Source of the DNA: CAZXFH01 sp964640055
Lineage (GTDB): Bacteria > Fidelibacterota > UBA2242 > JAFGTP01
Direction of reading: 5' to 3'
Assembly: GCA_964640055.1 (NCBI GenBank)
Contig: CAZXFH010000014.1
Location: forward strand, 1 to 64,000
DNA: 64,000 nt
The notes under the pieces were generated by a model. It had not been told where the DNA came from. It did not search any database and worked only from the letters and a program-made list of their open reading frames with translations. Every line of letters begins with the position of its first letter. Positions within the stretch are counted from its first letter, which is position 1. Positions 26,665-36,700 of this stretch are shown here, piece after piece. The translations under genes and the position numbers were made by a program.

Positions 26665-27247
26665 GGTCTACCCCTCTCAGATTCAAAGCCGCAAAAATGT
26701 GGTTTTTTTCTCTGACGAGCATATTTCTGGTCAGCACTGCAAAGCGAAAATCATATTCAATACGCTGGTGACGTAAAATGAATCCGGGATCTTTCAGTCC
26801 GGATTTTACGGTCACTTTTTTTTGTGCCTGTAAAATTTTCTGATATTGTGGCTTATCCTTTTGCCGACATATCAGGGTGAAGTCATGCTGCTCCGACGAT
26901 AAAATTTGTTTACATTGTTTCCTGATCCAAGCTGTCATTTCTCCCTGGTTGAACAAATGCACCAGCTGAGCGATTACATCCCGGGAAAACCGGGTGAAAA
27001 TGTCTTCACGCAGGGCTAATAATTTTTTCTTCTGGCTGATCTGCTGTTCATACGCTACCCGGTCTTTTTGCCGCTTAAACCAGGATTTAGCCTCCTGCTC
27101 AGCGCTGGAGTTGATCCTTTCGGCCTTCTCTTTTGCGCTATTGACCAGGCGTTGTTTGGCTTTTTTTGCCCGACTGACAATATGATCAGCCTTGTCCTGG
27201 GCCCGCTCAATAATCTTATTTTCTAAATCTGCTAAATCTTTCTTCAT
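26657..27247 (-). CDS. ntpE: V/A-type ATPase subunit E (peripheral stalk)
   Basis: Peripheral-stalk subunit that pairs with the H/G coil. The 196 residues have an N-terminal charged helix (about 1-85, with DLENKIIERAQDKADHIVS and KAKQRLVNSAKEKAERINSS) and a C-terminal globular domain that binds the A3B3 head, ending with GFILRHQRIEYDFRFAVL. The assignment rests on this architecture and the operon position between F and A; the sequence is divergent. Confidence 0.88.
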   Translation of the reverse strand: MKKDLADLENKIIERAQDKADHIVSRAKKAKQRLVNSAKEKAERINSSAEQEAKSWFKRQKDRVAYEQQISQKKKLLALREDIFTRFSRDVIAQLVHLFNQGEMTAWIRKQCKQILSSEQHDFTLICRQKDKPQYQKILQAQKKVTVKSGLKDPGFILRHQRIEYDFRFAVLTRNMLVREKNHIFAALNLRGVDHG

Positions 27248-27546
27248 ATTTTAATCGATAATACCCGGTTAATTAAATTCAATACTTTGCCTTTTTCCTG
27301 CCAGCCCTGCCGGTCGGGAATCTCAACCACCAAAGGCAGTTTGCCCGTCATCTTCTGCTTTTCAACCGCTTCCCGGATAAGTCCGGCCTGCCTTTCATTG
27401 ATAAATAGCAAGGCCAGATTATCATCGGCCAGAGATTCCTGAAACCACCGGGTAACCGCTTTCTTTTCCTCTGCGATGACCGTATCAATACCTGCCAGTT
27501 CAAATCCCAAACAGGTACACCAGTCACCGATCAATTTAATTTTCAT
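27244..27546 (-). CDS. V/A-type ATPase subunit F
   Basis: Small central-rotor subunit that associates with D. The 100 residues show the family start KLIGDWCTCLGFELAGID, then LALLFINERQAGLIREAVE and the end GKLPLVVEIPDRQG, typical of subunit F. It overlaps subunit E by 4 bases (ATGA type). Gene naming varies between organisms, so no symbol is given. Confidence 0.92.
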   Translation of the reverse strand: MKIKLIGDWCTCLGFELAGIDTVIAEEKKAVTRWFQESLADDNLALLFINERQAGLIREAVEKQKMTGKLPLVVEIPDRQGWQEKGKVLNLINRVLSIKI

Positions 27547-27620
27547 AGGGTGATCTTTTGTAACATTGTCCCCTGATATCAGTTAACATAAAAATGTGAT
27601 AAAGATATAAAATAGACGAT

Positions 27621-28001
27621 TTATACTTTACCCAGAATTAATACGGCGACAATGAGTCCCCAGATAGACAATCCTTCGGCCAATCCGGCGAAAACAATCG
27701 CCCGGCCCATGACCTCCGGTTTCTCGGAAATAGCCGCTACCGCAGCGGAACCGATCTTGGAGAGTGAAAAACCAGCACCCAGTACCGAGAGCCCGACGGT
27801 AAGGCCGGCAGCGATATAGGCAAGACCGGGAGCATTGTTAGACGTCTGCGTGGCTGAACCGGTTTGGACTTGTTCCTGAGCAGTCAAATGGGATGGTATC
27901 AGGACAATTACGGCTCCTATAACAATAAAAACCACGGCCAATAGGATCAGACTGAGATTGATCCATTTGAATTTTTCAAATTTTGTGTCGATCATTTGCA
28001 T
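27621..28001 (-). CDS. ntpK: V/A-type ATPase membrane rotor subunit K (proteolipid), three-helix form
   Basis: Forms the ion-translocating ring. The 126 residues have an N-terminal hydrophobic helix (about 14-36), a Gln/Thr/Ser-rich linker, then a two-helix hairpin. The ion-binding glutamate sits in FAGLAEGLSIWGL. The first hairpin helix (GLAYIAAGLTVGLSVLGAG) lacks the Gln, and the residue after Glu is Gly, so Na-type ligands are not evident; proton coupling is inferred. The extra N-terminal helix may be a cleaved signal or a third membrane segment. Confidence 0.92.
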   Translation of the reverse strand: MQMIDTKFEKFKWINLSLILLAVVFIVIGAVIVLIPSHLTAQEQVQTGSATQTSNNAPGLAYIAAGLTVGLSVLGAGFSLSKIGSAAVAAISEKPEVMGRAIVFAGLAEGLSIWGLIVAVLILGKV

Positions 28002-28010
28002 ATATACCTC

Positions 28011-29903
28011 CTAAATTAAGCGTGCGGGTTTATAGAGCGTTGCTCCCCGTTTGAAAAAACGGGAATAAAATTCATAATATTCCAAACGCAGGGATTGAAT
28101 AAAAACAATCAGCGTTTCCAAAACAACAATAAACAAATGCCCCAGAATGAGGGTGCTGATTTTACCACCGGGCACGACACTACCCAACATACGGGCAATT
28201 TGGATAACCGAAAGAGCTAGAATGACATGGGCAATGTTAAAAGCGGCGACACGGATAAAAGAAAGGGTGTTGGACACCACCACCAGAGAGAGATGGAAAA
28301 GGTCTACCAAGGAATCCATCAGATGGTCGGATCTAAAATTCTTTTGCAAGATTGTCTGGAAGGTCTTGCCAAAACCAATCGTAAAGATAGCCAATAACAA
28401 TATAATGGCTGCTGTGGTTGTGATATAGGCGGGTTGATTATAAACCACCGAGAGCAGTAAAGTTACCAGAGCCCCATAGAAGCACAATCCCGGTATCCCT
28501 TCACCCGAAAGCCATAAACTCTCTTTATTTTTTAGCAGGGCATCTGCTACTATATGCAGTACAAATCCGAATCCCACGATCCCGATACCAAAATAAGCAG
28601 CCAGGATCATGGCACGCTGAGTATTATCAAAGGGACCAAACCAGAACGGGTGGAAAAGATGAGTTCCAAAAACCTCGCCGAAAAGCGCGCCGAACAGAAT
28701 TGATGACACCCCCATGGTTGTTAAAAAATAGGCGAAATGGCGTGCTAATTTAAAAACATAAAATCCCAAGCCGGCCAGGGCCAGGAGTAATCCATATCCC
28801 ATGTCCCCAAACATAATACCAAACATCAGTAAAAAGGTTACCATAGTGGGGATAGTGGGATCAATACCCCGATAAGACGGTACCCCATAAGTGGTCACCA
28901 GCTTTTCAAAGGGACGGATAAATTTAGGATTGTGCAATTTAACCGGCACTTTTTCCGCGCTAGGACTACTGCGGTTAATTTGATCTTCCCTGAGAATATA
29001 GAGCGCATGCTCTTTCTCTCGCTTTTTAAATTCCGCAACCCTGTCTTCTGGTAAATAGGCTTCAATAAAATAGACGCTGTCACTTTTGCCCATTTTATTT
29101 ATCCATTCCAATTCGATCAAGGCGGAATTAACCTTTTCCCGGTGAGTAATAAGAGGGATACGGAAATCAGTACTCATCCGATTGATTGAAGCCTGTATTT
29201 CCGTTCGTTCCTCTTTAATTTCCCAGAAATATATTTCGATAGCCTCTTTCATTTGATCGATGGGATCGGTCAGCTGATTGAACCGGTCCATGGCCTTAAA
29301 ACGGATCCGTTTCAGGGCTTTCTCTGCCGGGTCATGCTGGTCTTGGGGATAGAACAGAATCACCGGCACACGTTTTTCAATAGCGGGACGTTGGAAAGCG
29401 ATTATATCGGTAGTTTCCAACAAATGGTCAAGGGCTTCAGTTTCCGCCGCAGGAATTGAGCCCCCCACCATATTAAAATATTCACCTTCCCGTAACTGAT
29501 TGATCCGGATCTCATAATCCGGGAATATGGAGAGCAACTCCAGAACGAAATTAATTTCTTTTTCTTCTTTTTTAAGCCTTTTCAGGCGCTTTTGATTATC
29601 CCCCAGGCGACGTCGTAATTTATCCAGAAAGCGGGCTGTATCCAGGGCAACCGCCTCCGGTACAATCGGACCAGCTGAATTTTTAGGGTGGTAGATATTG
29701 AATTGGGCGATGATATTGTCCAGCGTTTTTAACTGCTCCTTTAAGTGCTGATCAATCAGGCCTAAATCCGGTTTAGATAAATCCTCACCCTTTAATTCAA
29801 CCAGGTGGAATTGACCCGAGCGTCCCAGAAAGAGGAGGGTTTCGCTAAGATCATCTTCCGCTGTGGCCAGCAGAAAATGGATCATTGTCTGCGGAACCCA
29901 CAT
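28011..29903 (-). CDS. ntpI: V/A-type ATPase subunit I (stator a-subunit homologue)
   Basis: Membrane stator that supplies the ion half-channels. The 630 residues split into a cytosolic N-terminal half (about 1-330, with coiled-coil segments) and a C-terminal half with seven to eight membrane helices, including MFGIMFGDMGYGLLLALAGL and LSFIRVAAFNIAHVILALSV; the Arg in FIRVAAFNIAH is the expected ion-pathway arginine. I chose the ATG at 29903, with GGGAGGGA upstream inside the subunit C stop region, over the frame start at 29930. Confidence 0.95.
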   Translation of the reverse strand: MWVPQTMIHFLLATAEDDLSETLLFLGRSGQFHLVELKGEDLSKPDLGLIDQHLKEQLKTLDNIIAQFNIYHPKNSAGPIVPEAVALDTARFLDKLRRRLGDNQKRLKRLKKEEKEINFVLELLSIFPDYEIRINQLREGEYFNMVGGSIPAAETEALDHLLETTDIIAFQRPAIEKRVPVILFYPQDQHDPAEKALKRIRFKAMDRFNQLTDPIDQMKEAIEIYFWEIKEERTEIQASINRMSTDFRIPLITHREKVNSALIELEWINKMGKSDSVYFIEAYLPEDRVAEFKKREKEHALYILREDQINRSSPSAEKVPVKLHNPKFIRPFEKLVTTYGVPSYRGIDPTIPTMVTFLLMFGIMFGDMGYGLLLALAGLGFYVFKLARHFAYFLTTMGVSSILFGALFGEVFGTHLFHPFWFGPFDNTQRAMILAAYFGIGIVGFGFVLHIVADALLKNKESLWLSGEGIPGLCFYGALVTLLLSVVYNQPAYITTTAAIILLLAIFTIGFGKTFQTILQKNFRSDHLMDSLVDLFHLSLVVVSNTLSFIRVAAFNIAHVILALSVIQIARMLGSVVPGGKISTLILGHLFIVVLETLIVFIQSLRLEYYEFYSRFFKRGATLYKPARLI

Positions 29904-29904
29904 A

Positions 29905-30771
29905 TTAAGTCCCTCCCAGGATCTTGTCAATTCTTGCTTCCTGAAAATTCAATACTTTGCCATAATAAACAGAAAGCAACTCTTTGATCCGCAGCTGAAA
30001 GTAAACGGAAAAGGCCAGGATAGCTGTCAGGGATAATACATTCATTTTGAATTGCCAGTAGCAAAACTTGCCCAGGGCCGAGCGATATTTCTGATCGGTA
30101 AGCCCCTCAGCGGTATCGATATTATGGAACACATCACCTACGTCTATTAAGAGGCGTTTGATATGATAGGGTTCCATTTCATAATAATGGGTCAGGCGGT
30201 GAAACCAGAGACGGTTTTTTAAATCTATCCAGTGGTTTAAAAAGTGTTGTGTTTCCTGGCGGGTCCCTAAAAAAAGCAGATTGGAACAGAAAACCATATG
30301 CTGATAATAAAATTGGTCGAGGACTGCTTCAATATCAAAAATATTGTGGGTGTCCTGATAACGGGCATAGGCTTTCTGCCAGGCTTCTGACCAGGGGCTG
30401 TCGCTTAAGGTCTCCTCAACTTTCTGTATATCAGGGGGCGCTTCTACCAGAAAAAGCAAATAACTGCCTTGGCGTCCATGCAGAGCCGCTTTAATGTCTT
30501 CCAATTCATAAAAACGGCAATAGGCCCGGTAGAAATCAGCTCCCCGGCCGGACAGATAGCCCAGCACCATGTTACTTAACCGATAAGGAAGCTGCAATAA
30601 ATAATCCTCAACCGCACTGTTTTGCATGGGGAACCGCTGACAGATCGGCAACTCCTTTAAGCGTTTCTCAAAGGCTTTGATATCGCTGGTCTGTTTCAGT
30701 TTTTTAAGTTCCGATGTATCCGGCAGAAAAGAATTAATGGCTCTTAGACGGGTGTAAATGGATGCATACAT
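29905..30771 (-). CDS. ntpC: V/A-type ATPase subunit C
   Basis: Rotor adapter (d-type) that links the central shaft to the K ring. The 288 residues start with YASIYTRLRAINSFLPDTSE and contain GYLSGRGADFYRAYCRFYEL, EDIKAALHGRQ and FDIEAVLDQFYYQHM, characteristic of the family's repeated helical modules, in a divergent and slightly short form. It starts one base from the H/G subunit stop and overlaps the I start region. Confidence 0.88.
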   Translation of the reverse strand: MYASIYTRLRAINSFLPDTSELKKLKQTSDIKAFEKRLKELPICQRFPMQNSAVEDYLLQLPYRLSNMVLGYLSGRGADFYRAYCRFYELEDIKAALHGRQGSYLLFLVEAPPDIQKVEETLSDSPWSEAWQKAYARYQDTHNIFDIEAVLDQFYYQHMVFCSNLLFLGTRQETQHFLNHWIDLKNRLWFHRLTHYYEMEPYHIKRLLIDVGDVFHNIDTAEGLTDQKYRSALGKFCYWQFKMNVLSLTAILAFSVYFQLRIKELLSVYYGKVLNFQEARIDKILGGT

Positions 30772-31092
30772 TTATTGAGCCAACAACTTGTTTATGATAT
30801 CATCAATTAGTTTTTCTTTATCCGCTTTGTATTGCTGCTCAATTTTTGCTCTGGATTGCTGAAAATGTTGCTCAACCGCTTGACTTTTTTGTGTTTCGAA
30901 TTCCTTTAATTTTTTATGATACCTGTCTACAACGGTGCGGGCTTTCTCTTTGGCTTGGTCAATAATGTGTTGCTGCTCTTCTTCAGCAGATTTTTTTATC
31001 TTATCGGCTTCCGCCTCGGCCTCCTTTACAATTTTCTGGGCTCGTTTCTCGACGGATAGTATCTGTTCAATCTCTTCATTCATGATTCTCAT
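30772..31092 (-). CDS. V/A-type ATPase subunit H/G (peripheral stalk coil)
   Basis: First gene of the ATPase operon. The 106 residues form an almost continuous charged helix (IEQILSVEKRAQKIVKEAEA, DKIKKSAEEEQQHIIDQAKE), the pattern of peripheral-stalk subunit H or G that pairs with E. I favour ATG at 31092, which has GAAGGA just upstream; ATG at 31083 is also possible. A longer frame to 31119 has no better support. The assignment comes from coiled-coil architecture and position. Confidence 0.82.
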   Translation of the reverse strand: MRIMNEEIEQILSVEKRAQKIVKEAEAEADKIKKSAEEEQQHIIDQAKEKARTVVDRYHKKLKEFETQKSQAVEQHFQQSRAKIEQQYKADKEKLIDDIINKLLAQ

Positions 31093-31664
31093 GCTTCCTT
31101 CTGTAGCCTTTGATCTCAACTACAGCGATATAAATAATTCCTATAAAAACCAATACTCTTACCAGTATCAGAAATCCCAGTAATATTTTAGACATTAAAT
31201 CCACTTTGAAAAGTAAAATAATATGCAAACAAATTCAAGAAGTTAAATTACAATCGCTTAGACTGAGAATATCAATCCCACATATACAGTGTTTAATCAA
31301 TGATTAATACCCACTCTAAACAAGAAGAAACCAAATATTATAATATAATAAACAGACCGCCCGGGGGAAATATTGAACTTTTACCGGTATATTTTGCACC
31401 CATCATCTGTTGAAATCGACTGTTATTTCAGGTTGGCATTATCCTGACCAAAGCCTGAAGGAGCCCCTTTCCTGGGGTATTATACCATGATAATAGACTA
31501 TATTTAGGGATATATTTTAATAATCAGATTAAATAGTGAACAGTCGCAACCGGTTCTCAACTCCCCGGGTTACCCTTTTCGGGTGGTCGGATTAGCAGCT
31601 TTCAAGAGCGTGGAAATTTACCGAGACCTGAGGAATTGCCGATCCTATTGAGGAAAAGATTAGT
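31093..31664. other. Gene-free spacer, likely holding the V-ATPase promoter
   Basis: About 570 bases between the ATPase operon and the metallophosphatase gene. It is A/T rich next to the operon and more G/C rich toward 31550-31650, with several short complementary runs such as CCCGGG and CGGGTGG. No credible coding frame, tRNA or known riboswitch could be recognised. The operon promoter should lie in the right part of 31093-31300. Confidence 0.5.
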
Positions 31665-32588
31665 TCAAGGCTTTTCAGGAACTGTCCATCCGTAGTCAAC
31701 ATATTGCCAGTCAAAACCATCCGGGTTAACGTCAACCACTACAACCCCTTCCTGAAACCCTTCATGGGGACCTGTCCACCAAGCGCCACTGACCGCACCC
31801 CCTGTAATAAAGTGAACATCCCGGTAAATAATTTCTTCCACAATATGTAAATGTCCCTGGAGCACTAACTTCAGATTATAATCATTGAGAATATCAAGCA
31901 CAGCCTTAGAATTCGTGACCACCATTCCCCGGGATAGAGCCGCTGTGCCACCATGCCGCATTTGCTCAACCACAGAGACCAAGGGGATGTGCAGGGCAAC
32001 CACAATGGGTTTATCAGGCGGTAGACTCTGCAAATCACGCTGCAACCAGACTATCTGAGTGGAATCAACATATCCGTAATAGCGACGCTCCGGTGAAAAA
32101 CCGATCGCATCCAGCACGATAAAATGCCATCCTTTATGGTCAAAGGAATAATAGGTCTGGGAGCGCTGCCCACGGTTTTTATACATACGTTTCCCATATT
32201 CCGGATGGTCAGGGTTAATACCACTATCAGTATAAAGTCCAAAGACTTCATGGTTACCCAGAGTATTATAGACCGGCATATCAAAGTTAGCACAGAGACT
32301 ATCATAAAGCGCATACAGGGAATCAGCCCGACCATAGGCCTGCCCGAGAGCGTCCATGATCAAATCACCACCGGTAATAACAAAATCGGGGGCCAGCTTA
32401 TTCACCCGCGTAATGGCTTTTTTAAACCCATCAGGAGCCGCTCTTTCCGGCTGAAGGTGAATATCGGTCATAAAGATAAAGCGAAAAGAATCTGCCTGTT
32501 CCCCGCATGCCAACAAGAATAAGAAGACCAGCAACAAAATTCCCCAGATTCGTCGGTTAATACAGGCTAATGAATTGCTTGCTTTCAT
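31665..32588 (-). CDS. Lipoprotein metallophosphoesterase
   Basis: A 307-residue calcineurin-like phosphoesterase anchored by a lipobox (FLFLLAC, Cys28). The metal-binding motifs are in order: TDIHLQPER (D42, H44), GGDLIMD (D75), GNHEVFG (111-117), VALHIPLVS and QGHLHIVEE. Members include acid phosphatases and cAMP- or sugar-phosphate phosphatases; substrate unknown. Export plus lipidation suggest phosphate release in the periplasm or at the cell surface. It stands alone between two spacers. Confidence 0.9.
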   Translation of the reverse strand: MKASNSLACINRRIWGILLLVFLFLLACGEQADSFRFIFMTDIHLQPERAAPDGFKKAITRVNKLAPDFVITGGDLIMDALGQAYGRADSLYALYDSLCANFDMPVYNTLGNHEVFGLYTDSGINPDHPEYGKRMYKNRGQRSQTYYSFDHKGWHFIVLDAIGFSPERRYYGYVDSTQIVWLQRDLQSLPPDKPIVVALHIPLVSVVEQMRHGGTAALSRGMVVTNSKAVLDILNDYNLKLVLQGHLHIVEEIIYRDVHFITGGAVSGAWWTGPHEGFQEGVVVVDVNPDGFDWQYVDYGWTVPEKP

Positions 32589-32981
32589 ATTAATCCTTTC
32601 TTATAATTGCATAACACCTTCATAAAATAACACAGATTAATCTCAGAAGAAATTATAATTATTTTTGTCATTATAAAGGAAAACCGTTAACACCGTGAGG
32701 TTTATTGCGATATGTTTTTTTCGCCAACTGAAATTGGGGTTAATCAATCATCAGTAAATATCATAATTATAGACAGTGGAAAAATCGGTCCTTCGGGTCC
32801 CCTATCAGAGGGAGTTTATTATTAATCCCTTGCATTGATAATTGTTGACAGCCGATAAGTTAGTCCTGCGGCTTAGTGTTGTATGAGTCGGATCGTTTAG
32901 TGCTCAGATAGTACTATTCTTTATTTAACCATCTAAAGATAGTTGCGAATTAAAATCGAATTGTCGTCCCATATGACCCCA
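32589..32981. other. Gene-free spacer beside group II intron copy 1
   Basis: About 390 bases without a credible reading frame on either strand, between the metallophosphatase start and the intron 3' end. The left end must carry the metallophosphatase promoter. Nothing else is recognisable. Confidence 0.45.
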
Positions 32982-33671
32982 ATCGAGTAGGAGGAGGGCT
33001 CACGCCCTCCGACCGCTCACACCACCGTATGTCCCGCAAAGGCGGGATACGGCGGTTCATACACTACCTTGAAATTCAAGTAACTTATCCAGCAATGATA
33101 CCAGCGCGACCCTTGCTTCGGTCAATCACTCTCCTTCCGAACAGAAATGACCTCGCCTGGCCGGCAGCTTTGATACACTCTGGATGACCCTTGGAGATTC
33201 CGTCTCCTCCGCTCATCACAGGGGGTGAAGCCTCTCAACTCCACTAACTGTATCTCCACTCTCATCGAAATTCAAGACTCCTGTTCCATAGTGTATGGTC
33301 GCGCCTGCATCCCGGCACCCCGGAACTACTATACCCGCGGCTGACTTCTGAAAGTTCACCTGGCAAACTCTCAGACCTCCCCGGGTAATGCGCAACCGCC
33401 TGCACACGTATACCGGCTGCATTTACTTCCCTATCTTCCGGCAAGTACTGGACTTTGAGTCGATTAGCCCTCTCATCCGAGATGACGGCCTCCTATGTCC
33501 CGACAAGTCGGGATTTCAGGCCCGTGCTTTGCCTGCCGCTTCCTTCAGATTCCACCTCACGATGGACACCCTTGCCGTTCAGCTAACCGTTCCCCTTGCC
33601 GGGCCGGTAGAGGACTTCCGATTACATTGTCGATAAGTCACCTCCAATTGATTGCGCCCTGCCGGGCGCAC
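32982..33671 (-). mobile_element. Group IIC intron, ORF-less copy 1
   Basis: Minus-strand ribozyme: 5' end GTGCGCCCGGCAGGGCGC at 33671, 3' end CTACTCGAT at 32982. Signatures recalled from the Oceanobacillus group IIC intron are present: CAAGGGTGTCC, GGAATCTGAAGGAAGCGG, TTACCCGGGGAGGTCTG, GAAGTCAGC and a full domain V hairpin (ACCGCCGTAT ... ATACGGTGGT) followed by a domain VI hairpin. No reverse transcriptase is encoded; domain IV holds about 290 bases of non-coding or eroded sequence. The 5' end abuts a terminator T tract plus A, the known target type of this class. It may still be splicing competent if supplied with a maturase; that is inference. Confidence 0.85.
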
Positions 33672-33672
33672 T

Positions 33673-33702
33673 AAAAAAAAGAGGCTGTCAGTTGACAGCC
33701 TC
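33673..33702 (-). terminator. Rho-independent terminator of the beta-helix protein gene
   Basis: A perfect 10-bp inverted repeat, GAGGCTGTCA (33681-33690) and TGACAGCCTC (33693-33702), is followed on the minus strand by eight T residues. It lies 25 bases beyond the 1465-aa gene. T-rich sequence on the other side makes it potentially bidirectional. The intron is inserted one base past its T tract. Confidence 0.93.
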
Positions 33703-33726
33703 TTTTTTATTCTGGTTAACCGGTTT

Positions 33727-36700
33727 CTATTTCATAAAAGTCATTTTCTTGATCTTGGAATTACCTTTATCGGTGGTCAGATGGTAAATATAGAGTCCCG
33801 AACTAACCAGACGTCCATTGCGGTCGCGACCATTCCAGGTAATCGACTTATAACCGGCATTTTGCTTGTTACTGATTAAGGTCCGGATTTCTCTACCCAT
33901 AATGTCATAAATAACCAGTTTCACAAAAGCGGCTTCGGGTAAGTCATATTTTATGGTAGTAGTTGGATTGAACGGATTCGGGTAGTTCTGATGCAGAGCA
34001 AAGGACTTCGGAATAGCCGGTCCATCATCAATGCCAACCTCAGGCATATTCACCGTAACATTGACGGTATCCGAACTGCTGAAGGCATCCCAAGGATCAT
34101 AGGCCAAAACATAGAATTTGTAGTTGCCGTTATCTTCATAACCGGGGGCATCGAGCAGTTGGCTGGTATCAGAGGTGGTAAAGTGGTCCACTAATGTATC
34201 CACGGCGGCATCCAGCAGAAAGAATTCATAGGAAACGGCATCGCCATCAGGATCAACGGCCTGGGTCCATTTTACCTCAATTAGAGAATCCTGGACCACA
34301 TCGGCTTCCGTAATCTCATAGCCATCTGTTGGTTGCACCATCGTGAATGCTGACGGTGGTGAATTACTATTGGGTCTCTCGGTGAATTCATCAATATACA
34401 GAACCACATCCACATCTTCCGCACAGCGCATATGAATGCCTTCAATCAGAACGGTTTCGCCTTCGACCTCACCATTACCGGTGATCCAGCCTTCGGCATC
34501 ATCATTTTCGAGATCAAAACTGACCACCTGCCAATCATCCTCAGACAGTGAGACCCGGGTCCAGGGACCTTGCTCATAACCACTATCCTTAACGGAAAGC
34601 CGCATTTCTACCTCAGTATTGGTGCCTTTCACCACGAACATAATGGTTGAAGTTGTGGAGACACTGTAGGCGAAAGGATATCCGTATAATTCACGCACAT
34701 ACCAACCACCTTCCGTATCAGTCTTATCAATAATGGTCATTTTACCGGATTTGGTACCCCGGTAGGCGGCTTCATCAGACACCTCAAAAGTCGAAGCATC
34801 GGCTGCTGAAGTCGAACCAGACCAGTTCGGATCAAGAAAACTACCCACATCTGATTCAAAATCAGTAATGATTTGGGCAGCATCTTCCGGATGATTTGCA
34901 CTAAAGGGGATCAATACTTTACCGGCATATACAGTATCGGTTACCGAAACGGTTCCACCTGGAGTTACAATATCGCTATAGGCCAGGGCAATGTGATGAT
35001 CCTCCGGCAAATCTCCGGAAAGCATCACAATATTGGAATCGAGACTATCAATTGCCGTCGGCGTAGTGGCGGTTCCAGCACTTTCATCGAGAATGGTGAA
35101 GTGGGCAACATCTGCTTCAGCAAAGGGCAGATTGAACTGGGCATATATCTGCGGCATATTATCTACCAGTACCACATCTGCATAGGTGATCTCCGGAGGT
35201 GCTGGTATATCAAACGTAAATTCCACGGTATCACTGTAAGTCTTTCCTCCAACCGCATCCATTGCCATTACGGTGGCATAATAGGTTCCATTCATTGTCC
35301 AAGGTTCTTCTTCTTCAAGAGCAATATAAATGGATGTGTCTTGAGTGACCAAGGCTTCCTCCGGACCCTCGGGCCAGATCAAGACTTCATAGGTAACGGT
35401 ATCCATATCCGGATCAATCGCTTCGGACCAGTTGGTAAATAGTGCCAGAACTTCTTCCGCATCGATCATTACCGTATCAATATTCGGATCATCCAGCGAT
35501 GTGATGACCGTACCGTCCGCCGGATTCAGGATTGTGAATGGATCCGGTGCAGAATTAAAATCCTCCATATAACGAGGCATAACCTGAGGATCATAGTATT
35601 CTCCGACCACCCCAAAAAGAGTCAAAGGCCAGGTTTTCGGTGGGGTAGCACCATCCATATCGCCATCCTTATCTATCCGAAGGTTAAATTGGTTACTGTC
35701 TGCATCCATCAAAGTAATGGTAGCATCACTGCCTTCGGCCGGCCAGGAAAATTCACCGGCAACCGTATCAACATCCTCGATTTTGACCAACATACCTTGA
35801 TAATCGCGACTATCCAGATCAGGTACTGTGATCAAGGTCGGCTCAACAGGATTGCCTTCACTCAGGACAATATAATTATCATCAACATAGCTGATCTGCT
35901 CAAGTCCATGGTATGCAGCCCGTTCACCAATCACCAGAATCTCATCACCTTCTTTGACAATCCCATCATTGATGAAATCCCAGTCATAAAGAGAAATGCC
36001 TGCGGTTTCATCTTGCATAAAAATAGGGGCCCCAATTGTGGTAGCGGTTACTACACCAGTACAAGCCACAGTATCTCCGACCGGAACAGCTCTGGCAGCA
36101 GCAATATCATCCGAAGGATAGACATCCAGATACTGATCATCCCAGGATAAACTATCAACCCATACAGTATCATTATGTGTAGCAGGGTAGGAGCCGGAAA
36201 TATAAATATTTCCACTTTCAGATCCGGCGATACCAATAATTGAATATTCGGTCCATGTATCTTCAGAGATAATGGATTTTGATATTTGATCATTTCCTAA
36301 TCCTTCAACGGACAATTCTACTGTACCGCCTTCCCATGCAGCTGTCTTAATATACATTACTAATTTATAAATGGAACCATAGGTTGCATTTACAGGACGT
36401 TTTACTCCCATACTCCATCCAGCGTCTTTAATCTGGAGGGCATTAAGTTCGCTATTTACGCTGACTGATTCCCATCCGTCAGGATCCCAGTTTGCAAGAT
36501 CGGAATCATCTGCGAACCCTATGTGTAAATCATTAGTTACTGGATAGGCTGTACCCTCATCGGCCCCTGCATAGGCATAAAATAACTCAAGACGAGGATC
36601 GCCATCTATATCCATATCGACCTCGGAAATCTTCGGAACCACCAAATCTAAGTCTGTATCGGAGGGAGCTGCCAGATGCAGATCATTCGCTGCTACAAAG

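Noticed and set aside
31380..31664. G/C-richer stretch with short complementary runs, considered as a riboswitch or ncRNA.
   Set aside because: No complete structure or known motif could be drawn by eye; it is left as spacer. A covariance search would decide.
33216..33444. Two overlapping minus-strand frames of 60-68 codons inside intron copy 1.
   Set aside because: They lie across ribozyme domains II-IV, show no RT motif, and are explained by the structured RNA sequence.
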